Source: Liolophura sinensis
Taxonomy: Eukaryota > Mollusca > Polyplacophora > Chitonida > Chitonidae
Direction: 5' to 3'
DNA length: 64,000 nucleotides
Assembly: GCF_032854445.1 (NCBI RefSeq)
Contig: NC_088300.1
Location: forward strand, 66,130,984 to 66,194,983
Below are positions 51,425 through 62,100 of this stretch, in pieces. Below the pieces are notes generated by a model. That model was not told where the DNA came from, made no database searches, and worked only from the letters and a program-made list of their open reading frames with translations. Position numbers and translations under genes: made by a program. Numbering within the stretch: position 1 is the first letter of the stretch; each line of letters begins with the position of its first letter.

Positions 51425-51643
51425 GCTCGACGACTTAATCAGACAGGGCACGGGATTGACAAGAAACAAGACGCAGACAGGGTGTATTTATACGATGAAA
51501 GTCACCCGCAATATACTTACTTCCCAACAGGCCCGTTTGTCTTCTCGCCTTGGTATGATGGGTGTTTGCCGCGTTACCCCGTGGTTAGCCCCTATACCTA
51601 TGGTGGAGACCCAGAGGTGGACGATGTATCATGGAGCTACTGA
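51425..51643 (+). CDS. Possible terminal coding exon (unproven)
   Basis: A pyrimidine-rich acceptor-like string (CTTCTCCTCCACAG) is followed by a frame open to TGA at 51641. The peptide is acidic and rich in Tyr, Pro and Trp (for example TYFPTGPFVFSPWYDG, then PYTYGGDPEVDD). Codon use looks more gene-like than in the surrounding frames. However, a second frame is open through the same region (51456-51722), no upstream exon was found, and I recognise no family. It may equally be noncoding. Confidence 0.2.
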   Translation, partial: ARRLNQTGHGIDKKQDADRVYLYDESHPQYTYFPTGPFVFSPWYDGCLPRYPVVSPYTYGGDPEVDDVSWSY

Positions 51644-53330
51644 ACTACAGCGTAAACAGCCATCCTGTCGGGTCACCGTTAAACACAAGCAGTACACAGA
51701 CAGTAACACAAGGCGTCGATAATATTGCTGCCTTCTTAGAGGCAGCTCGCACTCTTTCGTCTAAGCCTCTTCCACAGAGTTGATGGTACAAGAGTTGTAA
51801 CACAGCGGAACTGAGAACATGTACGACGGACGGACAGCCGTATGTACGTCTTTGCTGGTCGTTGGTTCCCGAGACGTGGCTTAAGCGTACTCATCTACCT
51901 ACATGTTACTCGCTCATTAGGCTGGTAGCGTAGATATGTCGGTGAGCTGTGCAGACGCAGGGGCGAGCAGATAATGCTGCTATACGCTGTTAGATTCTCT
52001 GTACAAATCCACAGGCGAATGGCCAGAGACTTTCAACAAGCAGGAATACTTCAAGTTCCTCCTGGCTTTTTATCAAACCCAATGCTTTCAGACTTAACCT
52101 GACTGCGAAGATAACTTTCCACGTGCAGTTTGAAAGTAAGACCTACACTCCGTTCTCTTATACAAAGAATTTTTTAAAGATTAGACTTTCTGTTCCACTC
52201 TTGCTATTGGAAGGGTAGAGGGCGTTATGTACATAAAACACCGGTTGATTTAACAACTGGACGTAGTATTTGTGGCTTCCATGGCGTACAGAGCGCATAT
52301 GTTCTCGTCCTGTTAGGGTAGCAGAGCAATTCTGTGACTGAGATAGGTTGGTTGTTAAGGGTGAGATACCATCGGCGTGCCAACCCCTTGGGAACAACTA
52401 TACACCCATGATGATGGTCTAATTCGTGTGGGGGGGAAACGGCTCGAACCAGACACTGGGTCTTCTCACCTCACGGTGTACATTTCCTCTGCTAAACCGC
52501 TTTACATTTTAAAAGGGCAACGGATCGAATGATCTCAAGCGCGATCTCAGAAGTTTTTATAAACTCTCTCCCCTACCGGAGTGTTCCCGGGTAGACGAAT
52601 GAAATGACTTATCTCCGATAAGAGAAATTCAATCTTTTTCGCGCCTACAGAAGTTGGCAATCTTCCCTAGGCTAAAAGGGCTATTAAACTTCTACACTTC
52701 TTCTCTTAGCGGTCAAGGTCACTGATCTTCGTTCGGTACCTAGGAGAGACGCCCGCGCCCGCTTTTTACCAGTCGTTCTATCATGAACCCGCTTGTCACT
52801 ATTTGACAGATCCTCAGAAAACTATTATGAACCTCGGACGGTAAATTTTCCCGACGTTCTTCTGTCATTCAGACGGGGGTTAGAGGCTATATACACACGA
52901 ACGTAATGTGCTCAGTATGAACTCACGGGTCAGACGATTCAGAACTGGTCACCTTACCTGATCATAAGACCTGAATGGCTTACATCGAAGGTCTTCATTT
53001 ACCCATGTAACTTTGGATTGTTTAAAGGGTCTTTTTAGCATGGGTAAAACATGTACAGGAGATTAAGTGCTTTTGTTCTAGAAGATATGGCTATTTTAGT
53101 CCCCGCCATCCATAAATATCTGTCAACTAGTCAAGCGCTACTTCGACAAAGTTTGAAAGACCGAGAGACGGAGGTTGTCTATACACAACGGCTTGCACAC
53201 TTGACTGACTTCTAGGAGACTTCCAGCTTAGCGAGACGGAATTTTTTGGCCGCCTGCGGTCATTTCACCTCTCTATCTCTTATTTCTCCTTCCAGCTGGG
53301 CAGATTATAATTCTAAAGACAGATTAGACG
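51644..53330. other. Complex, GC-richer intergenic block
   Basis: About 1.7 kb with few simple repeats, contrasting with the AT-rich DNA on both sides. It would fit a 3' UTR of the possible exon on its left or a regulatory region. It ends at a poly(T) run (53336-53362). Confidence 0.35.
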
Positions 53331-53909
53331 TATTTGTTTTTTTTGTTTTTTTTTTTTTTTTATAATTTTATTATCTTTCATAATAATCCATTTCACGACA
53401 GAAAGCACAACTGACAATCCTGCTGGCAGGCGTTTTCAATCTTGACAGCACAACACTCAGGTCGTAGCATGAAACTTCCGAAAAACTAAAAAATGTTCTG
53501 TTACTCAAGATTTTATTTTTTAAGCTGTTTTTCACTGAAAAAGGATCTCAGTTATATAGTTAAGCTACTGTTAAATTTTGTTTGAAGTCGTTGAGGTGTT
53601 GAATGTTGGAAAAAAAACACCCTAACACTAAAGTGTTTTTAAGTCCCCTTAGAATGAAAACACAAGTAGAGATCAAGGCATGTTAAGCTTCACATCCGGT
53701 TCTGGCAGGTTTCTTCGTCTTTCCGTAACATGTTGTCTAATGTTGTAAAACAAATATTTTATCATTTTAAGTCATTTTTGTAATCTTCTCTTTCCACAAA
53801 ACTGTCAAGATACTAAGTGGTTGGTTTAAGTGTGTTGACAAATATATATACTGTCTTCAAATCTAAATTTAAGTTTCCATGCTTTATTCCTTGTGAAGGT
53901 GTCATAGAT

Positions 53910-54038
53910 CCGCATTGTGCTCAAGAATATTTCACTTATACAACGGAGGCAAGCATTATGGTGGGAGGAAACCGGGTAGAGCCCGGGGGAAACCCACGGC
54001 CATCTGCAGGTTGTTGGCAGACCTTCCCACTTACGACC
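53910..54038 (-). mobile_element. SINE fragment, central domain
   Basis: Reverse-oriented copy of the central domain seen at 42.4 kb: AAATATTCTTGA at the left edge and GTGGGAAGGTCTGCCAAC at the right. The tail and tRNA head are missing. The open frame at 53817-54107 overlaps it and is not a gene. Confidence 0.8.
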
Positions 54039-54502
54039 TATATCGATAAAAATAAAAGATATTACTGCAGATTCAAAACGCTTACGTGTCGAACTAATAT
54101 GGACTGAGATGTTTTGGTGGAACTGAATGCAATATACGAATGTTACCCTTGATAAGCATGCCTTGTTTTATGTGAATTGTTTTAATATGTTAATTGTGAT
54201 GACAACACAGCATTTTGAGTAATTCTAGACCAGTGACGTCTAAGAAATTGCAAATTAACGTCACTGCATTTTCTTTACCTAATTCTGCTTAAGCCATAGT
54301 GCTAAGGGGGCACGCAAGTTGCTACCATTCATGAACTGACAGGAACAGTCAGAATAAAACCCTGACAGGTAAATTGACAAGAGGCCGTCTTTCACGGATT
54401 ACGATTGACCATTTGCCAGCTGTCACACTGTCGTAGCCGTTCCGCATAGTTTTACTCTCTAAGTTGTACGTCTTTAATTATATTCATATTATGACTCTTG
54501 GC

Positions 54503-54706
54503 CTTTATAACTGATAACAGTTTTCAACAAGACGAGAGACAACGCCTATAATTTACCATTTAAAATTATGAATCCTGTTTTTTTAAAAAGTATATGAATA
54601 TGTGATCACGTGACATTTCATCTTCAAAATTGTGAGAGAAACTCAGGATTCAACGTATAGTTGACAACCTAGGCGCAGTAACAGGAATTTGCATTGCAAT
54701 CGCCAA
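54503..54706 (+). repeat. Diverged direct repeat, copy A
   Basis: Aligns with 55172-55379 over about 200 bases, with anchors CTTTATAACTG, TTGTGAGAGAAACT, AGGATTCAA and TAACAGGAAT in the same order. The flank also matches: a GATGTTTTGG...GCATGCC block lies at 54109-54162. Confidence 0.7.
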
Positions 54707-55171
54707 TCATAATGAACGTTCAAGGCCAATAATCAAAAAACAATTAATGGTATGCCAATTTGACGTTTGACCCGCATCTATTTAACTGGTTCGAGACGTA
54801 TGTTCAGGATTAGATACGAATTAATACCTTGACTTATATTAAGTCGGGTATATTAAGTTTTAATACATTATTAGGGTTTTCAGATTGTACATGGAGAATG
54901 GGATAATATATAGAAACGTTAGTTTAATTGGGAAAGTTATGAAAAAATGGGGTAATGGAAAATAATACCCTAAAATTCTAACAGTGCTTGCAAAAGAAGC
55001 CAAATTTTGATTTGAACCAAAAAAAAAAAAAAAAGAAAAACACTTTTTAGTATTAAAGGCTTCCTAAATATCTAAATATAGAACATGAAACAAGTGATGT
55101 TTTGGAAGATCTGAATGGTGTGAATGTCACGATGCTGTTTTGGCATGCCTTTATATAAGGTAATTCTTTCT

Positions 55172-55379
55172 CTTTATAACTGGTAAGATTTTCCAATAAG
55201 AGATGAGAAAACACCTATAAACTACAAATTAAAATTCCGAATACAATTTTTCCAAAGTGTGTGAACACGTGTATAGTGCGAAATTCTGTCTTCAACATTG
55301 TGAGAGAAACTGAAGATCAGGATTCAATGTAGTTGGCAATTTAATCGTCGTATAACAGGAATCAGTTTAGTAATTGCCA
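55172..55379 (+). repeat. Diverged direct repeat, copy B
   Basis: Partner of 54503-54706. Here the GATGTTTTGG...GCATGCC block (55097-55149) is only about 25 bases away, against about 340 in copy A, so copy A gained or copy B lost about 320 bases. Confidence 0.7.
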
Positions 55380-57649
55380 CCTTTAGGACATAAAGTTGTG
55401 CCAGTTTTCAACTCTCCGAACAGCATTTCAAGCCACAGTTTCCTTGCTCCTCGTAACGTTTCTATATAGGGCCTACGGTTTGATCACATGTATTTTTATC
55501 TCTTTACACGACATGCATTTCGATGGTATTTGAAATCACTGCGTTTATTTAAAGCATGTTTATCTATATTTAATTTAGTAAAAACGTCAACCATAAGAAT
55601 AATCCTGCAACATGGTGTGTTCGTACCAATTCTGATGCTATAATTATTTGGATTTTAATTATTTTTAACCATTTCATCGGGTAAGCATCTTTCATCTGTG
55701 ATCTAATTAATGAAATGAAGTTTCGCGCAATGCAACTTTTTTTTTTAGCGTGTATGGCGTGATTTCTCACTGGAACTCCTGACATGAGGCAAAAAGATGG
55801 CCATCTCCAAATGCCAAGGCTGCCGTCTCACAATATTCATCAAGGTCCATCCTATTTAAGGATAGTTGTCTCACTAGGCAAATGCCTACATTGTAATAAC
55901 TACTAACGTTCAAGATGTTTAAGGTGTGTTAAGTTTTTAAATACATGGATAGATTTCATAAGTACATGGATTTATTTTTAAATACTCACATTTATTGTAT
56001 AAATGTTTTCATTTATGTAGTAAATTGGATGGGTTAATTGCTTAAATGGAGTGATTTAAAGTTATCAGATATATATGATCAACATTATACAGTGATCTTA
56101 TCATTGGATAAACATGTTTAAGTATGTTACAATTATACATTGAGCAGGTTTATTGTCTGTTGCAAAGAGGTGTTTATCACGCGTTTAAATGTTAAACATC
56201 GTTTTTTTTTTAGTGTATATTGGTTAGTGAACGGTGAAAGGGTTGATGAAATTATCGCTACAGTCACCCCATACATTTTTGGTCACTTGAGATCTTTTTT
56301 TCAGCAAATTAAAAAGTTCTGGTTTCATAACACTCAATCACAGCACAGACAAGAAGCACGGGAGAAAACGTAGATTGTCGAAAATGTGAAGTAGTCACTA
56401 CATAACTTAGACCTGACTATCTCTTGGACTGGGGGTGGGGGGGGGGGGGCTGGTAGTCACGTCACTTCGCGTCGAAGGAAGCCAAGATAAACAGGATAAC
56501 GGTCACAGAGAGAATACCTGGGTAATTTGTAAAGAATGTCCATCAAATCGAGTCCAACGCTCTGTTGGTCATTGGACTTACCTTTAACGGTTGAGTATTT
56601 CTTAGACTCAAATAGTAAATTCGTTTGACTATATAAAGTGGGTCGAATAGTGTTTTTTTTAACTATTATTCGCTGTGCCATTTTACTGGGTTTTCTTTTT
56701 TTTCCTCGATGTATGCAGCATTTTATGTTAACCTTATTATGTCTAATGGAATCGTGTTGCACTCTTGGAAATTCTAGTAACAGCTTTCATGGTGGGGTGT
56801 AGTATAACACTACGCACGTGCTTTCACCGATTAGTGCCTGTCGGCAATTTTAGGCGGCTGCATAATTATGACGCAGCCATAATTTTTTGAAATGATAAAT
56901 ATATTAAACGCGCTTTATCGTTTAATTGTATCGCATGTCACCTGAAATATCCCACAGTATTGGAATCCCACAGACAGAAACAGCTGGCGACGTTGGCGAT
57001 AGCCACACACACAATGTAGTTTATAATTTCATGGTTAAATACGTGTATTGTTTCGTTAGAGGCTTGTACTATATAATGATCTGTAATAAAAAGTAGATTA
57101 TCGGATTTTAGACAAGTCCACTTGTATATAGCTTCTCTTGGTATGTATGCCTTACTGTCTCATATACAGTTGTTACTTTGCCTGTGTATTCCCTGCGATG
57201 AAAGAACCCTTATCTGTTCTTAAAAAACGATAATCCATTGACTAAAGCCAATTTCAGTTCATTTGAAAAGTACATGTCATTAGAAATTTCGATCGGAATT
57301 TCCTTTTTCATGGATGCGGGTATAAGCATAGCATTTAATCACGTGGGATCCGTTCTGAAAAGCTGTTGCAACGCTGTGTCAGGCGAAATTACCAGGGCGA
57401 CATCGTTATGAATTCGTTAGCAGCATTTGGTGTATCAGTATTTACAGTATGCACAGGACCATATTCTTTATAATTGCCAGATATGTATTATTGTGTCATT
57501 CTGTTAGCACGTTATGAGATGGTCTGTTATACCTTAAAAGGTTTTTATGTACGTATGTATGCTTAGGTTTTTACGTCGTGAACAATTTTGCAGTCATATG
57601 ACGACGAACAGTCATTCAGTGTGTTTGTGTAAATACTGTGTTTTCTTGT
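55380..57649. other. Intergenic sequence without a recognised gene
   Basis: AT-rich; a G-rich tract lies at 56429-56449. No gene or repeat family recognised. Confidence 0.55.
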
Positions 57650-57890
57650 GGCAGAGCGAGTCTATGCCGCAAAAGTGCTGCCACCAATGATGTATCATGC
57701 CGAATTAAAACGCCACACGTCACCCCTCCTCGTCACATTATACTGACACCGAGCCAACCCCTCATTGCTGAGCGCCAAGCCAGGCAGCAAGCAGTACCAT
57801 TTTTAGTCTTTGATAGAATTAAATTCTTTGGTATGACTCGACCTGGATGTGATCTCACTGCTCCAACCACCAGGCCACAGAAGCGGTCCA
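57650..57890 (-). mobile_element. Second tRNA-related interspersed repeat
   Basis: On the minus strand it opens with a tRNA-like head (TGGTGGTTGGAGCAGTGAGA, then a B-box-like GGTCGAGTC). A body follows with GGTACTGCTTGC, TGGCGCTCAGCA, GGTGTCAGTATAATGTGACG and GTGGCGTTTTAATTCGGCA. I recognise this body as a family common in molluscan genomes; the name is not known to me. The open frame on the + strand is a shadow. Confidence 0.65.
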
Positions 57891-57979
57891 CGACAAAAAT
57901 GTATTCAGCATCAGGGATTTTCCGTAATGTCTTTACGGTAATAACAATTGTGTTCAGTCCGATAACTCTTTCGTAATGT

Positions 57980-58310
57980 TAGTAATGTCGTGACGATTGC
58001 AACTCTTCTACGGCGGCTTCAGCATGAAGCTGCCGTTTCCCTAATGCCTTTTCAGCCACGGCTCTTCTGGTGCATCTTCAGCATGAGAGCTTCTCCGTAA
58101 TGTCCTCACGGCGACAACTTTTATTTAGCAGCTTCACCATGACATCTTTTCCGAAATGTCTACTTGACAACAACTATTCTATAGATACTTTGACACGAAC
58201 GCTTTTTCCGCACTGTCTATTCGGCAACACCTCTTCTATAGTGGCATCAGCTCTAAACCTTCTCTGCCCACTCTTTTCGACCTCAACGAGCAGCTCTTAG
58301 ATCTTGAACA
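57980..58310 (+). repeat. Decayed 56-bp tandem repeat
   Basis: Five units of exactly 56 bases start at 57980, 58036, 58092, 58148 and 58204, each opening like TTTCCGTAATGTC and carrying a CTTCAGCATGA-type segment near the end. Irregular units continue on both sides. Because 56 is not a multiple of three, the open frames across it (58070-58521) are not a conserved protein. Confidence 0.85.
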
Positions 58311-58855
58311 TTCCGTGCTATCATTTCCCAAGGACTTGTCCAAGCAGCTTTTATATCGCTCCAGTCATCTAAGTATGGTGTATTTTGTATCAGTTATGAT
58401 GATATTCTCAGGCTGTGCTTTTGAACGATACACGACTTTGATACTGATTCCACTCATTCGACCACCATTGAAAACCGTTGATTGCTTCACTTTGCATCAA
58501 TCCGTCTTAATTTCATCCTGAATAGACTTTAATTAAAGTTTTTTAATTGGTGCTTTGTGTTGAACATTGCTGTGGGAACTGATCTTTCGAATATGGCCCA
58601 AGAACAACGATTTCGATATTCGAATTCTGTTCTATATGTGGCGATATCTAAAGGAGGTAATATATACAACACATGCTTCCATGGTTGAAACTCTTTACAG
58701 ATGTGGTTTTGAACTCCTTGTTGTCACTTTTCATGGGGCCTTATTGCCAGAAGACGAAGTTTATACCATTTGTTGATGACCTCATGTCTTTCAAAATATG
58801 TTCAGTGTGTATAGCACGTGGAAAAGCTTGCATAAACTTGACAAAAGCCAGTGGT

Positions 58856-59135
58856 TTAAACCCAATGCACCGCCATCGTGTTAGTCATAATTTTGTATGG
58901 CGTTAAACAATAAATAAATGCAAATTAGAAATGTGCGAAAAGCTCTCCATGCGAAAGTGTTGTTTTGAGCAATCCAGCTCTAATCTGGACCTTGGATTAT
59001 GCCGGGAAGGTTGCCAGCTACCTGGTGAAGTGCGTCAACACTGTCCGCTTTCCCTCTCTGCATCAGTAAACCTGATTACCAGCATGTAAGAAATATGGTA
59101 TTAAGCATCAATGAAATAAATTAATTAATCAATTC
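58856..59135 (+). mobile_element. Two degenerate SINE 3' ends
   Basis: One tail ends at about 58918 (GGCGTTAAACAATAAATAAA). A second copy, 58985-59135, has GGGAAGGTTGCCAGCTACCT and ends AATGAAATAAATTAATTAAT. Both align with the central/3' domain of the 42.4 kb copy. Confidence 0.55.
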
Positions 59136-62100
59136 GGCATTTAAATAATAAAAATACATGGTATAAAAGTTCATGGTAAATACTTCAACATAAATTTATG
59201 TATCCAGCAATTTATTCGTAATCATTATGAAATCTCAAAATCAGGAATGATTTCAGAAAACGCATCTATATTCAACCATAAAATTGAATTTAACTCTTCG
59301 AGATTGTTATATTCATATTTCTACTAACCTTTCGACATTTGAACTATATACTAATTTATAAATATATCTCCTATTTTAACTTCTCATGTAGCTCAGGTGT
59401 TCCAGCCAGATTTGCATTAACAATTTGTAACGGTATCCCTTGCCAATGATACTAATTACTTATTAATATCTGCTATTCATATATACATTGACGGTTTTTC
59501 TGGCGTTTTCTTGGATCGAAGCAGCAAATGTAATTGTGTGTTTCTGCGGTATTTACCAGATAATTAACCATGTACAACTCCAGTTGAACAACTCCGATTA
59601 CAAACTTAAACGGTAAATGTAAAAGACGCCCTATCTGCATGATATGCAGCCAGTGATATGTATAAGATTAGATTCAAGACGATATGAGGAAATTGATTCC
59701 GTTTATAGCTCGATCCAGGACTTGAGTAATATTACATCGAAAAATGCCATATACCCTTCTGTATACATACAGAATAGCGTGTGTCTGTCATTGTAGCATC
59801 ATCAATCATCTTTCAGCGGACAACTGTAGTCTATATGGATTAAGTTCAATTTTCAATCATTTCTGCGATTTTCTATAAGCTGCCTCTGTACGAATCCGAC
59901 GTCGTCTCTATTACCCAAGAGGTCCGATGGATGCGTGGTGAATATTAAATCAGGCTTGCGGCAACTGACGCTTAACTAAATCGTGCACAAACAGAATTAG
60001 AGGTCCTTCAATATTTGTCTGTTTACATAAAAATCGGTCATTCGTTTATCGATCGGATAATATTTATGTAAACATGCAATCATAAATAGGCAGAGAACAC
60101 CCACCCAGAGCGTCTCTCGGCTCGTAAGCTCCGGAGTCTCCAAGGAAACAAATACTATTGACATCCCCTCCAAAAGCCTGTATCAAATTTCAAGATGGCC
60201 GAACTAATTATGCAAATTGACCTCTGAAAAATCTTCTGTATACAATGTCCAACACAACGAATTCCGTAAATTAAATGAATAGCACAATAAGAACGTGTGT
60301 CTAGTGAGGTGAGATTAAACAAAACATAGTTTTAACGTATAAAATTATACCTTGTTTAAAATTCTGTCAAAAAACACAAGATGATTTTGACGGCCTGCAT
60401 GAAAATAAGGAAGCTGTTTAAATATTAACAAAATTTGGGAGACACAAAATCGTTGAGGCAATTATAGCTGATCTAACAAACCTTTGAGCGGGTTCTTATA
60501 AAATTCCACGTTGTCGAAAATAGGGAACTAAATATTAAATATGCAAGTCTAGCGTATACACAGAAGACACGTATGGTTGTCCACCAAACAGCTAAATTAT
60601 TAGATCCATATACATGCTGAGTAATTAACATATGTCTAAGAAATATGTACATGTAGATAAAACTGTTTTGCCCGGAGTACATGAGGTCATGGTCAATGTA
60701 TGGCACTACATCTGACATTTGCCGTAAGACATCTGAATTATATTTACTCTGACTTATGAATTACAAATTTATGGGTTTTAAAGTGACAAGATGCAAAATT
60801 ATCCAATGACATCTGTGAGGTAAATATTATTGTTATTTCGTTGAAGACCGAATGTCCAGTATAACGTCCTACAAAACTTGTAACATTTAGTGTACACTGC
60901 TCGTCGCCAGTCCAATTTTATTTTACTCATCGCACGTCGACAGAGGGCATTAACGCCAATTTCATTTTACACCGCAAAAGTTCATCCAACTGTATTTTCA
61001 CCTCGCATCTTCATTGCTCATTTTCGTTTGTTTCAGTCAAATTGTTTGTTTCACGTATTGTCAATATTAAGTTAATTCAAATGTGCCTATAATGATTTCA
61101 GGAAATTACCAAATATCTCTATATACTGGAGGAATAGTTCTTATATGCTTTCATAAATTTATGAATTGAAATCAAGTAATGTAATTTGTCCTGCTAAATT
61201 TTACGTCAAAGACAACCGTTTCACTTAGGCCTCGAAATATCACAGATTTAATACTCACATAACTCGAAATAGTGCCGGTATATGAATTTAATTATATCAT
61301 TTAAGTTCTTCTAAGGCGTTTCATCGTATAGTCCGTCTTTTGGCTGCTGATAAAAAGACGAAAAAGCACGGAACACTGATCTTAGGCTCTTTTATGTAGT
61401 ATAAAGTTATGTTTATGTGTTATTTCTACTGCTAATTAAAAAAAATAAACGGTGACAATAAATTCAACGAATTCAGTGTTTGATTGTTAGTATATTTAAT
61501 AAATAAAACATCTGTGTGCTTAGGGTTAGTGTCTAGGAAATATGTTTGACACGGCTGCATACACCCGTTTATTAATCGGCGTATGTGCATTTTCTTTGTC
61601 ATTTGACACCTAGTTCTAATTTGCAGCTGACAAAAACCCGTTTAAAGTGTATTCTGAAGTACAACTTGCCTAAGGGACAGGGGTTTACCCCTTAACCCCA
61701 AACTTCAAAATTAAAAGGAGTACCCTAAAGCTTCAATTTGTACCATTTGTATGAGAGACGCACTGTATAACTCTCTGTTAAAACTTTTTCGCACACTTGA
61801 ATTTTTCTTATTCATAGACTAAAGTCAGTGATAGGCCATACATACAGTTATATAGTTTTATTCAGTCGTTTGATATAACATCCGTATTGTATTATCGTCA
61901 CATCCCATTGACTGAAATGACGATGGGTTTGACTGGATTAGTTATACATCAACAACTATACATACAACTTTAAACATATTTAATGATCTCTTAACTATCA
62001 TATTTAGTGTGTGTACTTGTGTGTGCGTGCTTGTGTGAGGGAAATGTTTTTGCAAAACGTATTTGGCTGAAAATACTATTTGACTTGATCTATACATTTT

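Noticed and set aside
53817-54107. 96-codon open frame
   Set aside because: It overlaps the reverse SINE copy at 53910-54038; the peptide (GGNRVEPGGNPRP) is the translated SINE domain, also seen at 42.4 kb.
58070-58521. Two adjoining open frames with Ser/Leu/Phe-rich peptides
   Set aside because: They run across a 56-bp tandem repeat whose period is not a multiple of three, so no protein repeat is preserved.
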